From NCBI GenBank assembly GCA_946183925.1, contig CAMHDS010000008.1:1-59884 (forward strand): 59,884 bases of DNA. Direction: 5' to 3'. The DNA is from an uncultured Fibrobacter sp. (GTDB lineage: Bacteria; Fibrobacterota; Fibrobacteria; Fibrobacterales; Fibrobacteraceae). A program made the translations under genes and the position numbers. Below are positions 25,234-34,737 of this stretch, in pieces; position 1 is the stretch's first letter; each line of letters begins with the position of its first letter. The notes below the pieces were generated by a model. It was not told the origin of the DNA, did not search any database, and saw only the letters and a program-made list of their open reading frames with translations.

Positions 25234-26739
25234 ATGAATAGTCCTCAATCAGAGGAAACCCTGTCTTACCAGAACATCTTCAAAGCGACTACCCTTTTTG
25301 GAGGTGTTCAGGTATACCAGATTTTCATTAGCATAATCAGGAGTAAATTTGTGGCGGTTTTGCTAGGGACTGCGGGTATGGGAATACAGGGGATGTTCCA
25401 GTCAAGCATCTCACTTGTGCAGAGCTTTACCTCTTTAGGTTTGTCTTCCAGCGCTGTACGGGATGTGTCAGAGGCAAATGGTAGTGGTGATATGGAGAGG
25501 ATTGGCCGTACAGTACGCACCGTCAAGCGTTTAACATTAATTACAGGCCTATTGGGAATGATTGCAGTCATTCTCTTCTCCCCTTTGCTTAGTAAGACCT
25601 CATTTGGGAGTTACGATTATATCCTTCCGCTGGTTCTTCTATCTTGCATCCCGCTCATAGACCAGTTGGGGGCGGGAAACGCAGTTATCCTTCAGGGAAT
25701 GAGGCGATTGAAAGACTTGGCCAAAGCATCTGCGATAGGAGTTACTTTAGGTCTTATCATATCTGTCCCTATCTACTACTTCTGGGGGATAAAAGGTATT
25801 GTTCCTACTTTGATTCTCTCCTCATTAGCAGGCTTCTGCATTAATGCGTTTTTCGCGAATAAAGTAACCCTTCCCTACCCGGAGATGTCAAACCGGGAAA
25901 CGTGGGCACATGGGAAAACGATGTTGCGTATGGGCTTAGCTATGAGCGTGACAGGTATCGTTTCTACGGTAGTTAGTTATGCCATTAGAAGTTACATTAT
26001 GCGACAAGGAGGGGCAAGTTCTGTGGGGTTGTATCAAGCCGGTTTTACCATTATCGGAACATATGTTGGAATGGTGTTTACAGCAATAGGCACTGATTTT
26101 TATCCTCGTCTTGCCTCGGTGAATACAGATGACGCAGCTTGCCGTTCGGTAATCAGCCAGCAGGGAGAAGTGGCTACGCAGATTTTGGGCCCTATTCTAT
26201 GCGTATGCACGTTGAGTATGCCGTTAATACTCAGAATTTTGTATTCAGATCAGTTTCTCGATGCTTGCCCCTTTGTCTTATGGTGTTGTCCTGGTATGAT
26301 GTTGCGGCTTGCATCCTGGCTTGTTGCATTTCAGTTTGTGGCCAAGGCCGAATCGACTCTTTATATTATTACGGAAAGTCTGTATGGACTATTTAATCTG
26401 TTGGTTAGTTTGCTTGGTTTTAAATATGGAGGAATGGTTGGTTTAGGATTGGCCTTTACGGTGTCTTATGTCTTCTATTTCTTACTAGTTTATGTTGTAG
26501 CCAAACGTAAATATCGTTTTTGTTTTTCTTCCGCTTTCATAAAACCTTTTCTTCTGCAATCGGTATTGGTGCTAATTGCCATGCTGGTGGTATTTATTAT
26601 CCCGTCCTCTTTAAAGTATTGGATTAGTGGCCTGGTAACTCTTGTTTCAATTGCCTATTCATATGCGATGCTTGAGAGGAAGATAGGCCTTATGGGATTG
26701 TTAAGAGCTAGGCTAACAATTAAAAAGGAGTGTGATTAA
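25234..26739 (+). CDS. Wzx-type oligosaccharide flippase
   Basis: A 501-residue polytopic membrane protein of the MATE/MOP superfamily, with about 12-14 hydrophobic segments. It would move the undecaprenyl-linked repeat unit across the inner membrane. The N-terminus TTLFGGVQVYQIFISIIRSK with LLGTAGMGIQGMF is typical of O-antigen/teichuronic acid exporters. I start at ATG 25234; a TTG at 25189 is less likely. A Wzy-type polymerase and Wza/Wzc pair downstream complete a Wzx/Wzy-dependent pathway. Confidence 0.87.
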   Translation: MNSPQSEETLSYQNIFKATTLFGGVQVYQIFISIIRSKFVAVLLGTAGMGIQGMFQSSISLVQSFTSLGLSSSAVRDVSEANGSGDMERIGRTVRTVKRLTLITGLLGMIAVILFSPLLSKTSFGSYDYILPLVLLSCIPLIDQLGAGNAVILQGMRRLKDLAKASAIGVTLGLIISVPIYYFWGIKGIVPTLILSSLAGFCINAFFANKVTLPYPEMSNRETWAHGKTMLRMGLAMSVTGIVSTVVSYAIRSYIMRQGGASSVGLYQAGFTIIGTYVGMVFTAIGTDFYPRLASVNTDDAACRSVISQQGEVATQILGPILCVCTLSMPLILRILYSDQFLDACPFVLWCCPGMMLRLASWLVAFQFVAKAESTLYIITESLYGLFNLLVSLLGFKYGGMVGLGLAFTVSYVFYFLLVYVVAKRKYRFCFSSAFIKPFLLQSVLVLIAMLVVFIIPSSLKYWISGLVTLVSIAYSYAMLERKIGLMGLLRARLTIKKECD

Positions 26740-26790
26740 TCACGCTTCGCCTAGAGAGTATCATATCCTTATTTTTGACGAGACCCGGAT

Positions 26791-27912
26791 ATGGCTGGTT
26801 TTATGGCAAAGAATCAAGTATCAAGTTCCATGCGTAATTCAAGTATCGAATTATTACGCATATTTGCCGCTTGTGGTGTTGTAGTTCTTCACTATAATGG
26901 TATGTTCGGTGCATTGGATTCCTCAGATGGGATTGTGCTTGATTTTTTGATGGTATTGGAGAGTTTATTTATTTGTGCTGTAGATTTATTTGTTATCATC
27001 TCTGGTTTTTTTCTTTGTACATCTCTAAAGCGGACTTGGGGAAAACCGGTTTATTTGTTTCTTTTACTGTCAATCGTCAATGTGGGAGCATATATCCTCA
27101 AGGCTACTATTTCGGACAATCCTATTAGTATTATGACAATCATACACACAATGATTCCTCCCAGGAATTATTTTGTGTTGTTATATGTTACAATTTACAT
27201 TCTATCACCTTTCATTAACATATTACTAAACAAATTAACAAATATAGGGCGCACATTGTTTATTATTGTCCTGTTTGTTCTTTTCTCACTATATCCAACC
27301 TTAATGGACAGTTATCAAATTCTCATACATTCAAATGTTATGGGTATCAGCACTGTCGGCATGTATGGACAACAACATGGTTATACGATTATTGGTTTTG
27401 TGCTATGTTATTCAATTGGTGCCTGGATGCGATTGAATAAAGTATTGGAGTCCTTTTCGGTGGGGTATTTATTGACGGTTTTCGTATTTGATGTCGCTTT
27501 AATTTATGTATGGTTCAGAACAGAATGGACCGTAGTTCTTCCTGAATCTTCGTTGGAAGAGTATAATGCACTTTCTTATACAAATCCTTTAGTTTTGTTT
27601 TCAGCATCTCTGTTGATGTTGCTGTTTCTGAGAATTAACCTCAAAAGTAGGTTGATTAATAGTTTGTCAAAGTCCTCTTTTGTCTGCTTTATTCTTCATC
27701 TTCAACTTTTGCCTTATTTTAAGGTCACAGATGTCGCCTTAAACGGAGGTTGGAGTCTTTGTCTTCATCTCTGCCTATCAGTTGCAGGCCTCTATTTATT
27801 ATCTTGGGCGGTGTGGAGAGTACTGGATTATGTGTTGAATCCTATAACAAAGTGGCTAAACACAGTTAGTATTTATAATTTAGACCGCTATCTTGTGACA
27901 CAGCCAGATTGA
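26791..27912 (+). CDS. Acyltransferase family 3 membrane protein
   Basis: A 373-residue membrane acyltransferase with NSSIELLRIFAACGVVVLHY at the start (conserved R and H), VDLFVIISGFFLC and about ten membrane segments. It probably O-acetylates a sugar of the surface polymer. ATG 26791 or ATG 26806 (MAKN) may be the start. The DNA is much AT-richer than the flanking cluster, as in the next three genes. It is unlike the acyltransferase at 21307 outside the family motifs. Confidence 0.82.
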   Translation: MAGFMAKNQVSSSMRNSSIELLRIFAACGVVVLHYNGMFGALDSSDGIVLDFLMVLESLFICAVDLFVIISGFFLCTSLKRTWGKPVYLFLLLSIVNVGAYILKATISDNPISIMTIIHTMIPPRNYFVLLYVTIYILSPFINILLNKLTNIGRTLFIIVLFVLFSLYPTLMDSYQILIHSNVMGISTVGMYGQQHGYTIIGFVLCYSIGAWMRLNKVLESFSVGYLLTVFVFDVALIYVWFRTEWTVVLPESSLEEYNALSYTNPLVLFSASLLMLLFLRINLKSRLINSLSKSSFVCFILHLQLLPYFKVTDVALNGGWSLCLHLCLSVAGLYLLSWAVWRVLDYVLNPITKWLNTVSIYNLDRYLVTQPD

Positions 27913-27991
27913 GAAAAGACATCGTCAGATGAATTTGGTGTAAATAAAGTGGCTTTACTCGTTAAGAATATCTCATCTTAGTTTTCCCATA

Positions 27992-28924
27992 ATGTATCAC
28001 CAACAATCCCGACCATTAGTTTCAGTTGCTGTTATCACTTACAATTCAGAGAAGACAGTACTTGATACTTTAGATAGTGTCAAAACTCAAACTTATGACA
28101 ATATAGAGTTGGTTGTCAGTGATGATTGCTCAACTGACGACACCGTACGACTATGCAAGGAGTGGATATCAATCAATAAGAAGCGCTTTGTGAGGACTCA
28201 GGTTGTTGAATCCAAGACAAACACGGGTATAGCAGGAAACTGTAATCGAATGGAGAAGGCATGTCAAGGAAAGTGGATAAAAAGTATTGCTGGCGATGAT
28301 GTTCTCTTACCATCTTGCGTGTCTGATTATGTTGACTATGTCTCACATAATCCAGATGCAATAATAGTTTTTGGAAAATGTTCTATTTTTGGAGGCAGTC
28401 GCCGTCAACGCCGTTTTTTTCAAGAGTCGGTTTTCAAAATGGATTTTTTCTCTTGGACAGCGCAGGAGCAATATGATTATTTGCTTCATGATAATTGCAT
28501 CCCGGCATCAACGGCTTTCTATTGTTTGCCTAAGATGAATGAACTTGATGTCCATTATGATGAGAGGATACCTCTGCTTGAAGATTGGCCGCGTTGGTTG
28601 TCTATCACAAAAAAGGGGATTCGTCTACTATGTATTGACAAGGTAACGGTGAGATATAGGTTAAATGGCATCTCTTCTACAAATTTTATTTATCCGGGAG
28701 TCACCTATTATCGATCATTGAGGTTGTTTGATTACTTGTATCGATATCCATTGTCTTGTGATGGAGATCCGCAGGGAATATTCGGGAAAGCGGTTGACTA
28801 TGATTGTAAATTATATGAGGAACTGCTTCGTACATACAACTCTCGGGAGTATAAAATAGGGGAATATATGCTATTCCCATTGAAAAAGGTTTATCACGCT
28901 TTAAAACGTTTGTTTTCCAGATGA
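27992..28924 (+). CDS. Glycosyltransferase family 2
   Basis: A 310-residue GT-A fold glycosyltransferase: VSVAVITYNSEKTVLDTLDS at the N-terminus, LVVSDDCSTDDT, and the acidic KSIAGDDVLLPS block near residue 105 that binds the nucleotide sugar and metal. There is no membrane segment. It is AT-rich and preceded by an 80-nt spacer, which is wide for this cluster. Confidence 0.85.
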   Translation: MYHQQSRPLVSVAVITYNSEKTVLDTLDSVKTQTYDNIELVVSDDCSTDDTVRLCKEWISINKKRFVRTQVVESKTNTGIAGNCNRMEKACQGKWIKSIAGDDVLLPSCVSDYVDYVSHNPDAIIVFGKCSIFGGSRRQRRFFQESVFKMDFFSWTAQEQYDYLLHDNCIPASTAFYCLPKMNELDVHYDERIPLLEDWPRWLSITKKGIRLLCIDKVTVRYRLNGISSTNFIYPGVTYYRSLRLFDYLYRYPLSCDGDPQGIFGKAVDYDCKLYEELLRTYNSREYKIGEYMLFPLKKVYHALKRLFSR

Positions 28925-29016
28925 TGTCTTTTTTAGCCAGTCAGGATGGGCACTCATCGAATATGGAATACAACCTTTAATACACGTCAATCCTTGTAAT
29001 CTCTGATTGTTGTTTT

Positions 29017-29823
29017 ATGTCGCACGCTTGGTTGATTATTGCTCATAATGAATTCGGTATTCTCCAGAGACTAATTTCAATGTTGGATGCGCATGAATGT
29101 GATATCTTCATACATATTGATAAAAAAGTTAAATCATTGCCCAGGTTAGTTGTTTCTTACAGCAAACTTTTTATTCTGGATAATAGAATAGATGTTCGCT
29201 GGGGACATATTTCACAGATAGAGACCGAATTGTTGTTAATGGAAACAGCTATGAGACAAGGCCAATATTCTCATTATCACATCATCTCAGGAACTCATCT
29301 GCCTTTGAAGCCATTAGAAGTAATTCTAAACTTTTATGATAGCCATCCAGATGAAGAGATTATGCGTTTTTGGTCATCTGAAAATGGTGAGTCAGATTTT
29401 AAGCTCCGGCGTTTTCATTTTCCCATTCGCAATTTCAGAAGCTCTGACAAATTATCTCGTCCTTTCTATCAATTCGTATGGAGGTGTGTACTTAAAGTTC
29501 AAATAATACTGGGAATTAAACATCTAAAGGAAGAACACTTCTACAAAACCGATAATTGGCTGAGTCTTACAGAAGAAGCTGTAAGATATATCGTTTCTAG
29601 AAAAAAAGCAATTATTAGGAAATATCGCTGGTCGCTTTGTGGAGATGAGTATTTCGTGGCAACAGAGTTAAAAGCTGCTGGAGCTCATTTTAGAATAATG
29701 GACTATCAGAAGCTCCTTTTTGTGAATTTCAAGTCAGATTGTCCTTGTTCTTTTCTGCTCACTGAATTACCGGAATTGAGTAAAACGGATTATTTGTTCG
29801 CCAGAAAATTTAGAGAGAATTGA
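29017..29823 (+). CDS. Glycosyltransferase family 14 (core-2/I-branching-like)
   Basis: A 268-residue GT14-family protein, related to beta-1,6-N-acetylglucosaminyltransferases and xylosyltransferases. Signatures: AWLIIAHNEFG, DIFIHIDKKV, DVRWGHISQIETELLLM, YHIISGTHLPL and later SLCGDEYFV. A paralogue lies at 31820-32680 (AYLIMAHSEYE, DVRWGDVSVVEAEYALF). Two such enzymes suggest a branched repeat unit. The gene is AT-rich; 93 nt separate it from the gene before. Confidence 0.82.
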   Translation: MSHAWLIIAHNEFGILQRLISMLDAHECDIFIHIDKKVKSLPRLVVSYSKLFILDNRIDVRWGHISQIETELLLMETAMRQGQYSHYHIISGTHLPLKPLEVILNFYDSHPDEEIMRFWSSENGESDFKLRRFHFPIRNFRSSDKLSRPFYQFVWRCVLKVQIILGIKHLKEEHFYKTDNWLSLTEEAVRYIVSRKKAIIRKYRWSLCGDEYFVATELKAAGAHFRIMDYQKLLFVNFKSDCPCSFLLTELPELSKTDYLFARKFREN

Positions 29824-29993
29824 TTAGAATAGTGTATTTCTCTTAGGTTTTTTTAAGAAAAGTATACCCTTAAATTTGCCCACTCGGCCCAAATGATTAT
29901 TATATAATATACCATGATTGCCGTGATAAATATCTCGGATTGTTTATGGGATGCGATGTCACTAAAGATTTTCGAGAAGTATATTCTATTTAA

Positions 29994-30917
29994 ATGCTTA
30001 TATCGTTTATAATGCCAGCTTATAAGCTGACCTACATAGGGGAGGCTATTAGAAGTATCTTTCTCCAGACGAATTCAGAGTGGGAATTGGTAATTGTAGA
30101 TGACTGCTCACCAGAACCGTTATTTGACATTGTATCAACATTTAAAGACCCTCGCATTCGATATTATAGGAATGAAGTTAACCTTGGTGGTATTAATTTA
30201 GTTAAGCAGTGGAATCATAGCATATCTTTTGCGAAAGGGGACTATATTGTTTTGGCTGCAGATGATGATCTCTATCGACCAACTTTCTGTGAAGAAATCA
30301 TTAGATTAGCTAAGAAATACCCACAAGTAGATCTTATTCATTCCTCAGTCGAGCAGATTGACGAGGACGGAAAGCATTTATGGGATGATAGTATCTTGCC
30401 AGAGTTCACGAATAAATATGAGTACTTGAATTGGTGGGTGACAGGTCGTTCTTTTACATGTGTCGGTAATTTTGCGTTCAAGCGTTTGGCCTTATTGGAA
30501 CTTGGGGGGTTCATTGACTATCCTTGTGCCTTTGGATCGGATATTGCTACTCCCATTTCGCTGTCTCGGAATGGGGTCGCTAATACGCAGAAGATGCTCT
30601 TCTGTTTCCGACAATCACCACATCATTTGTCTGCCGATTCGTCAAGATTTAAGGAAAAACTGGAAGGGACTTCGCAGCTTTCGGAGTTTTTACGCGCTAT
30701 TCGCTATGAAGAACCGGATAACGCTACTGATAAGGAGTATTATTCAATTATTAATGAAGATTATCTCCACAAGAAATGCGTTTATGACTATTTTAATCTG
30801 GTGATCAAGTATTTGCCGTTGAATGATTTGCTCCCTTACCTTAAATTATGTCGATTGGCGACATACAAAGATAAGATGATGATGCTACTTCGATGGATAA
30901 AGAGAAGGATTCAATGA
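29994..30917 (+). CDS. Glycosyltransferase family 2
   Basis: A 307-residue GT2 enzyme: ISFIMPAYKLTYIGEAI, ELVIVDDCSPEP and VLAADDDLYRPT, the last being the metal-binding Asp cluster. A 170-nt gene-free spacer precedes it (29824-29993), in which I see no clear promoter or terminator. It ends in an ATGA overlap with the next gene. Confidence 0.86.
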   Translation: MLISFIMPAYKLTYIGEAIRSIFLQTNSEWELVIVDDCSPEPLFDIVSTFKDPRIRYYRNEVNLGGINLVKQWNHSISFAKGDYIVLAADDDLYRPTFCEEIIRLAKKYPQVDLIHSSVEQIDEDGKHLWDDSILPEFTNKYEYLNWWVTGRSFTCVGNFAFKRLALLELGGFIDYPCAFGSDIATPISLSRNGVANTQKMLFCFRQSPHHLSADSSRFKEKLEGTSQLSEFLRAIRYEEPDNATDKEYYSIINEDYLHKKCVYDYFNLVIKYLPLNDLLPYLKLCRLATYKDKMMMLLRWIKRRIQ

Positions 30918-31819
30918 TTCCCTTAGCCATAGCTTTCACTCCCAATTACATCGTCCCCGCGGCAACGATGCTTAAATCGTTGCTGGATTCGTCGTCCGAT
31001 TCTTTTCACGCGATTTGCCTTGTCACGGAGGAGATTCCCCGTGAAATGCAGGAGATGTTATCCAGATTGGGAAATGGAAGGGTGGAGATGGAGTATCTTC
31101 CCTTAAAAGGGCGTCTGGATGGCTATTATACCGATGCAAGATATTCAGAAGCGGCATCGTTCCGTTTACTGCTGCCGGAACTGCTCCCCGATTATGACAA
31201 GATCCTGTATCTGGACTGTGATATAATTGTCCGGCAGGATATGGAAGCCTTGTTCCATAATACAGATTTGAAGGATAACTATCTTGCGGCAGTTTATGAG
31301 GCACCCATTGAAAGGCAGGCTGAACGGATAAAAGCTTTGGGATGCATACCGGGGCAATACTTCAATTCAGGCGTATTGCTCATTAACCTTAAGCAGATGA
31401 GAGAAGAGGACGTTTCCTCTAAACTATTGAAAGCTTGCGAGAAAGACTATATGGAATTTCCGGACCAGGATGCCCTAAATCAGGTTTGCCAGGGGAGAGT
31501 CCTGCCATTAAGTCCCGTTTATAACGGCATCCGGACTTTCTTTTTACCGCAGTATGAGAAAGACTTTTGCAAGGTTTATTCTTCCGATTTGTGGAATCAA
31601 GTTCAAGAAAACGGCAATATCCACTATACCGGCGGAAAGCCGTGGAACATTTTTTCCGTCCAGTTTGGGGAATGGTGGAGAGTTTGTTTTAGTTTGCCTA
31701 AGGACTTAAGAAGCTGTTTGAAAGTAAAAGGTTCCATCAGATTTCTTTCACTTCTTTACAAACTGGGAATAGGCCGTATTATTGATAAAGGGATAACTGA
31801 ATATCGCAAACTTAAGTAA
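30914..31819 (+). CDS. Glycosyltransferase family 8
   Basis: A 301-residue retaining galactosyl/glucosyltransferase of the LgtC type: IPLAIAFTPNYIVPAATMLKS, a YSEAASFRLLLPELLP block and the DXD motif ILYLDCDIIV. Later HYTGGKPWN is the conserved HxxGxxKPW signature. I chose ATG 30914, which overlaps the previous stop as ATGA; an ATG at 30893 is possible. GC content returns to the cluster norm from here. Confidence 0.9.
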   Translation: MIPLAIAFTPNYIVPAATMLKSLLDSSSDSFHAICLVTEEIPREMQEMLSRLGNGRVEMEYLPLKGRLDGYYTDARYSEAASFRLLLPELLPDYDKILYLDCDIIVRQDMEALFHNTDLKDNYLAAVYEAPIERQAERIKALGCIPGQYFNSGVLLINLKQMREEDVSSKLLKACEKDYMEFPDQDALNQVCQGRVLPLSPVYNGIRTFFLPQYEKDFCKVYSSDLWNQVQENGNIHYTGGKPWNIFSVQFGEWWRVCFSLPKDLRSCLKVKGSIRFLSLLYKLGIGRIIDKGITEYRKLK

Positions 31820-32680
31820 GTGAAGCATGCTTATCTGATAATGGCTCATAGTGAATATGAACTTCTTCAAATTCTGGTTTCGTGTCTGGACGACCCCAGA
31901 AACGATCTCTATGTGCACATTGATCGGAAAGTTCAAACCCTGCCCAGCCTTCAAGTTGCCAAAGCCGGCTTATTTATGCTTGAAGATAGGGTGGATGTAC
32001 GTTGGGGGGACGTAAGCGTAGTGGAGGCGGAATATGCTTTATTTGAGGCTGCCGTCAAGAAAGGACCCTATCAGTATTATCATCTCCTTTCAGGTGCCGA
32101 TTTGCCCATCAAGAGCCAGGACTATATCCATCAGTTTTTTAATGAATATAGCGGTAAAGAGTTTATCGGCTATACTTTAACGACCGTTACTCCGGAGGTG
32201 ATTCGAAAAGTGCAACGTTGGCATCTTTTCCCCAAGCACTTCCAAAGTAAGTCCTGGGCGATAAGAATACCTCGGGCTTTATCCCTTCGTATTCAGGAGT
32301 TATTTGGAATCAAGCGGAACAAATGCATAGATTTCAAGAAAGGTACCCAGTGGGTAAGTATTACAGACGGTCTGGTGCGATATGCTATCGACCATAAGGA
32401 GTGGGCATTGAAGACATTCAGCCATACGTTTTGCAGTGACGAAATATTTCTTCATACTCTCTGTTGGCAGTCGCCTTTCCGCAAAAACCTTTTCAATACT
32501 ACGCGGGATGAAATGGGCTGTTTGAGGGCTATTGGGTGGAAAAACAAGTGTCTGACGGATTGGGGGACGGAAGATTTGGCTCTCTTGAAAGATTCTCCGG
32601 CGTTATTTGCAAGGAAGTTCAATAGCAAGGATATGTCCTTTATCCGTGAAATACAGAGGTTGAGTTGCAATGCGTCTTAG
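31820..32680 (+). CDS. Glycosyltransferase family 14 (core-2/I-branching-like), second copy
   Basis: A 286-residue paralogue of 29017-29823, with AYLIMAHSEYELLQ, YVHIDRKV, DVRWGDVSVVEAE, YHLLSGADLPI and CSDEIFL. The start is GTG 31820, adjacent to the stop of the GT8 gene. Sequence and base composition differ enough from the first copy to rule out a recent local duplication. It overlaps the next gene by 11 nt. Confidence 0.83.
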   Translation: MKHAYLIMAHSEYELLQILVSCLDDPRNDLYVHIDRKVQTLPSLQVAKAGLFMLEDRVDVRWGDVSVVEAEYALFEAAVKKGPYQYYHLLSGADLPIKSQDYIHQFFNEYSGKEFIGYTLTTVTPEVIRKVQRWHLFPKHFQSKSWAIRIPRALSLRIQELFGIKRNKCIDFKKGTQWVSITDGLVRYAIDHKEWALKTFSHTFCSDEIFLHTLCWQSPFRKNLFNTTRDEMGCLRAIGWKNKCLTDWGTEDLALLKDSPALFARKFNSKDMSFIREIQRLSCNAS

Positions 32681-33635
32681 CATAATCATACCCGTTTTCA
32701 ATGCCGGAGATACCGTGGAGAAGACACTCCACAGCATAGTGGAGCAATTGACTTCAGAGGTGGAGGTGGTGATAGTGGATGACGGAAGTACGGATGCAAC
32801 GCCGGAAATCCTTTTCCGTTTTGCCAAAAACGCCCGAAACGCCATTCGAGTGATACGCCAGGATAATGCCGGGGCTGCAGCGGCCAGGAATACGGCAATA
32901 GTAAATGCAAAAGGAGATTATCTGGCCTTTGCTGATGCCGATGACCGCTTTTGTGAGAATGCCATAGACACCATCTTGAAAGCTGTTGAAAACGATGCAG
33001 ATATCGTTGGTTGGGACTGGCAGAATGTGGATGGGGGGAAAGTGCGCCGTTTCAGGCAGGCAGATTATTCAGATGCCGAAGGTGCCCTCCGGAACCTGAT
33101 GGGAGGAACGATGAAATGGAATTTGTGGCTGTTTGCCGTGAAACATAAATTGATAGTGGACAATGGTATCCGCTTCCTTCCTGGTTCCGATATGGGAGAA
33201 GATATGAGTTTTATGCTACGGACTTATGCCTGCGCTGCCAATGTGAGTCAGATACACGAAGTCCTATACGAATATAATGCTGCCAACCCTACTTCCATCA
33301 GCCGTCAATTGAGCCCTAAGCGGCAGGCAGAAGTTACGTGTAATTTACAGGTTGCAAAAGAATTCTTGATGGCATCGTCCTACAGAGATTTGTGCAAAGA
33401 GTATCTGCCTTACTTGAAGCTGTATATTAAACGCCCTCTCCTTATTAGTTGCTCAAAAGTTGATTATAGGCAGTGGTACAACTGGTTTCCGGAAGCTAAT
33501 GTCTTTGCTTTCAAAAATCAAGCCTTACCCCTTTGGACGCGTACGCTGCAGTGGCTTGCCTCCAAGAGAATGTGGAACGTCGTTAAGTTATACAATCTCC
33601 TTTACAAGAGGATACTCCGCTTGAAGAATTATTAG
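32670..33635 (+). CDS. Glycosyltransferase family 2
   Basis: A 321-residue GT2 enzyme with a textbook N-terminus: SIIIPVFNAGDTVEKTLHSI, EVVIVDDGSTDAT, GAAAARNTAI and the metal site FADADDRF. GEDMSFMLRTY about residue 175 supplies the likely catalytic base (Glu-Asp). A C-terminal helical part probably contacts the membrane. Confidence 0.9.
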   Translation: MRLSIIIPVFNAGDTVEKTLHSIVEQLTSEVEVVIVDDGSTDATPEILFRFAKNARNAIRVIRQDNAGAAAARNTAIVNAKGDYLAFADADDRFCENAIDTILKAVENDADIVGWDWQNVDGGKVRRFRQADYSDAEGALRNLMGGTMKWNLWLFAVKHKLIVDNGIRFLPGSDMGEDMSFMLRTYACAANVSQIHEVLYEYNAANPTSISRQLSPKRQAEVTCNLQVAKEFLMASSYRDLCKEYLPYLKLYIKRPLLISCSKVDYRQWYNWFPEANVFAFKNQALPLWTRTLQWLASKRMWNVVKLYNLLYKRILRLKNY

Positions 33636-33641
33636 ATTATC

Positions 33642-34703
33642 GTGAAAACTATTGCGTTTTATTTGCCGCAGTATTATCCTACGCCAGAGAATGATGTCTG
33701 GTGGGGTAAAGGGTTTACGGAATGGACCAATGTCGGAAGGGCAAAGCCGCTTTTTAGAGGCCATTACCAACCGCGTATTCCGGCTGATTTGGGCTATTAT
33801 GACTTACGCTTGCCGGAAGTTCGGATTCAGCAGGCCGAGATGGCTCGGGTGGCAGGAATATATGGTTTTTGCTATTGGCATTATTGGTTTGCGGGGCGTC
33901 GTTTGCTCAATCGAGTTTTTGATGAAGTTGTTGCAAGTGGAGAGCCGGATTTCCCTTTCTGCCTGTGTTGGGCAAACCATTCCTGGAAAGCCAAAACTTG
34001 GGACCCTACCATACCTGATAAAATGCTGCTTGAACAGACTTATCCTGGTCGGGAAGACTATGTCCATCAGTTTGAAACTTTACTTCCTGCATTCAGGGAT
34101 AAAAGATATATTAGGGTGAATGGACGTTTGCTATATGGAATATTTGAACCTTCTAGCCATCCGGAGATAGAAATGATGGCTGAGATTTGGAATGAACTTG
34201 CAAGGCATTATGGACTGGGAGGCTTTTACTTCTTTGGCTTTGCCCAAGGGGCCGGTGGTATAGAAAAGTCTCTTTCTTCCGCCTATGATGTTGTAGTTTA
34301 TGATGCTATGTTTGACGCAGTCTATCAGAATCTGCAAACGATTAGTAATAGAATAAAGGCCAAGCTGAACCCTATACTCAAAAAACCGGTGCCGCTACTG
34401 TATGACGATTATACAAGGATAGCTCTAAAAATGTTTCGCCAGTATTCTTCAGTCGTGCCATGCATAGATCCGAACTTTGACCATTCACCTCGTTCTGGTT
34501 ATAAAGGAGTAGTAATACACAATAGCACTCCCGAAAAATGGGGAGACTTTTATAGGAGAACTTGTGAGTTAATAGATGCGAAAGATGGATTAGACTTATT
34601 GTTTGTCAAGTCCTGGAATGAATGGGGAGAGGGTAATTATCTTGAGCCAGATCTCCGTTTTGGAAAAGCATATCTTTCTGCAATGTCTGGTGACCAGAAG
34701 TAA
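33642..34703 (+). CDS. WbsX-type glycan protein (GH99-like)
   Basis: A 353-residue protein of the WbsX/GH99-like family, found in O-antigen and capsule clusters and often listed with glycosyltransferases. Signatures: IAFYLPQYYPTPENDVWWG, KGFTEWTNV, YGFCYWHYWFAGRRLL, WANHSWKAKTWD and a late FVKSWNEWGEGNYLEPD. The fold is related to endo-alpha-mannosidase, but the reaction in polysaccharide clusters is not settled. Start GTG 33642, 6 nt after the GT2 gene. Confidence 0.85.
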   Translation: MKTIAFYLPQYYPTPENDVWWGKGFTEWTNVGRAKPLFRGHYQPRIPADLGYYDLRLPEVRIQQAEMARVAGIYGFCYWHYWFAGRRLLNRVFDEVVASGEPDFPFCLCWANHSWKAKTWDPTIPDKMLLEQTYPGREDYVHQFETLLPAFRDKRYIRVNGRLLYGIFEPSSHPEIEMMAEIWNELARHYGLGGFYFFGFAQGAGGIEKSLSSAYDVVVYDAMFDAVYQNLQTISNRIKAKLNPILKKPVPLLYDDYTRIALKMFRQYSSVVPCIDPNFDHSPRSGYKGVVIHNSTPEKWGDFYRRTCELIDAKDGLDLLFVKSWNEWGEGNYLEPDLRFGKAYLSAMSGDQK

Positions 34704-34737
34704 GGAAACTCTTCGCTTGACGAGTCAATAGAAATCT

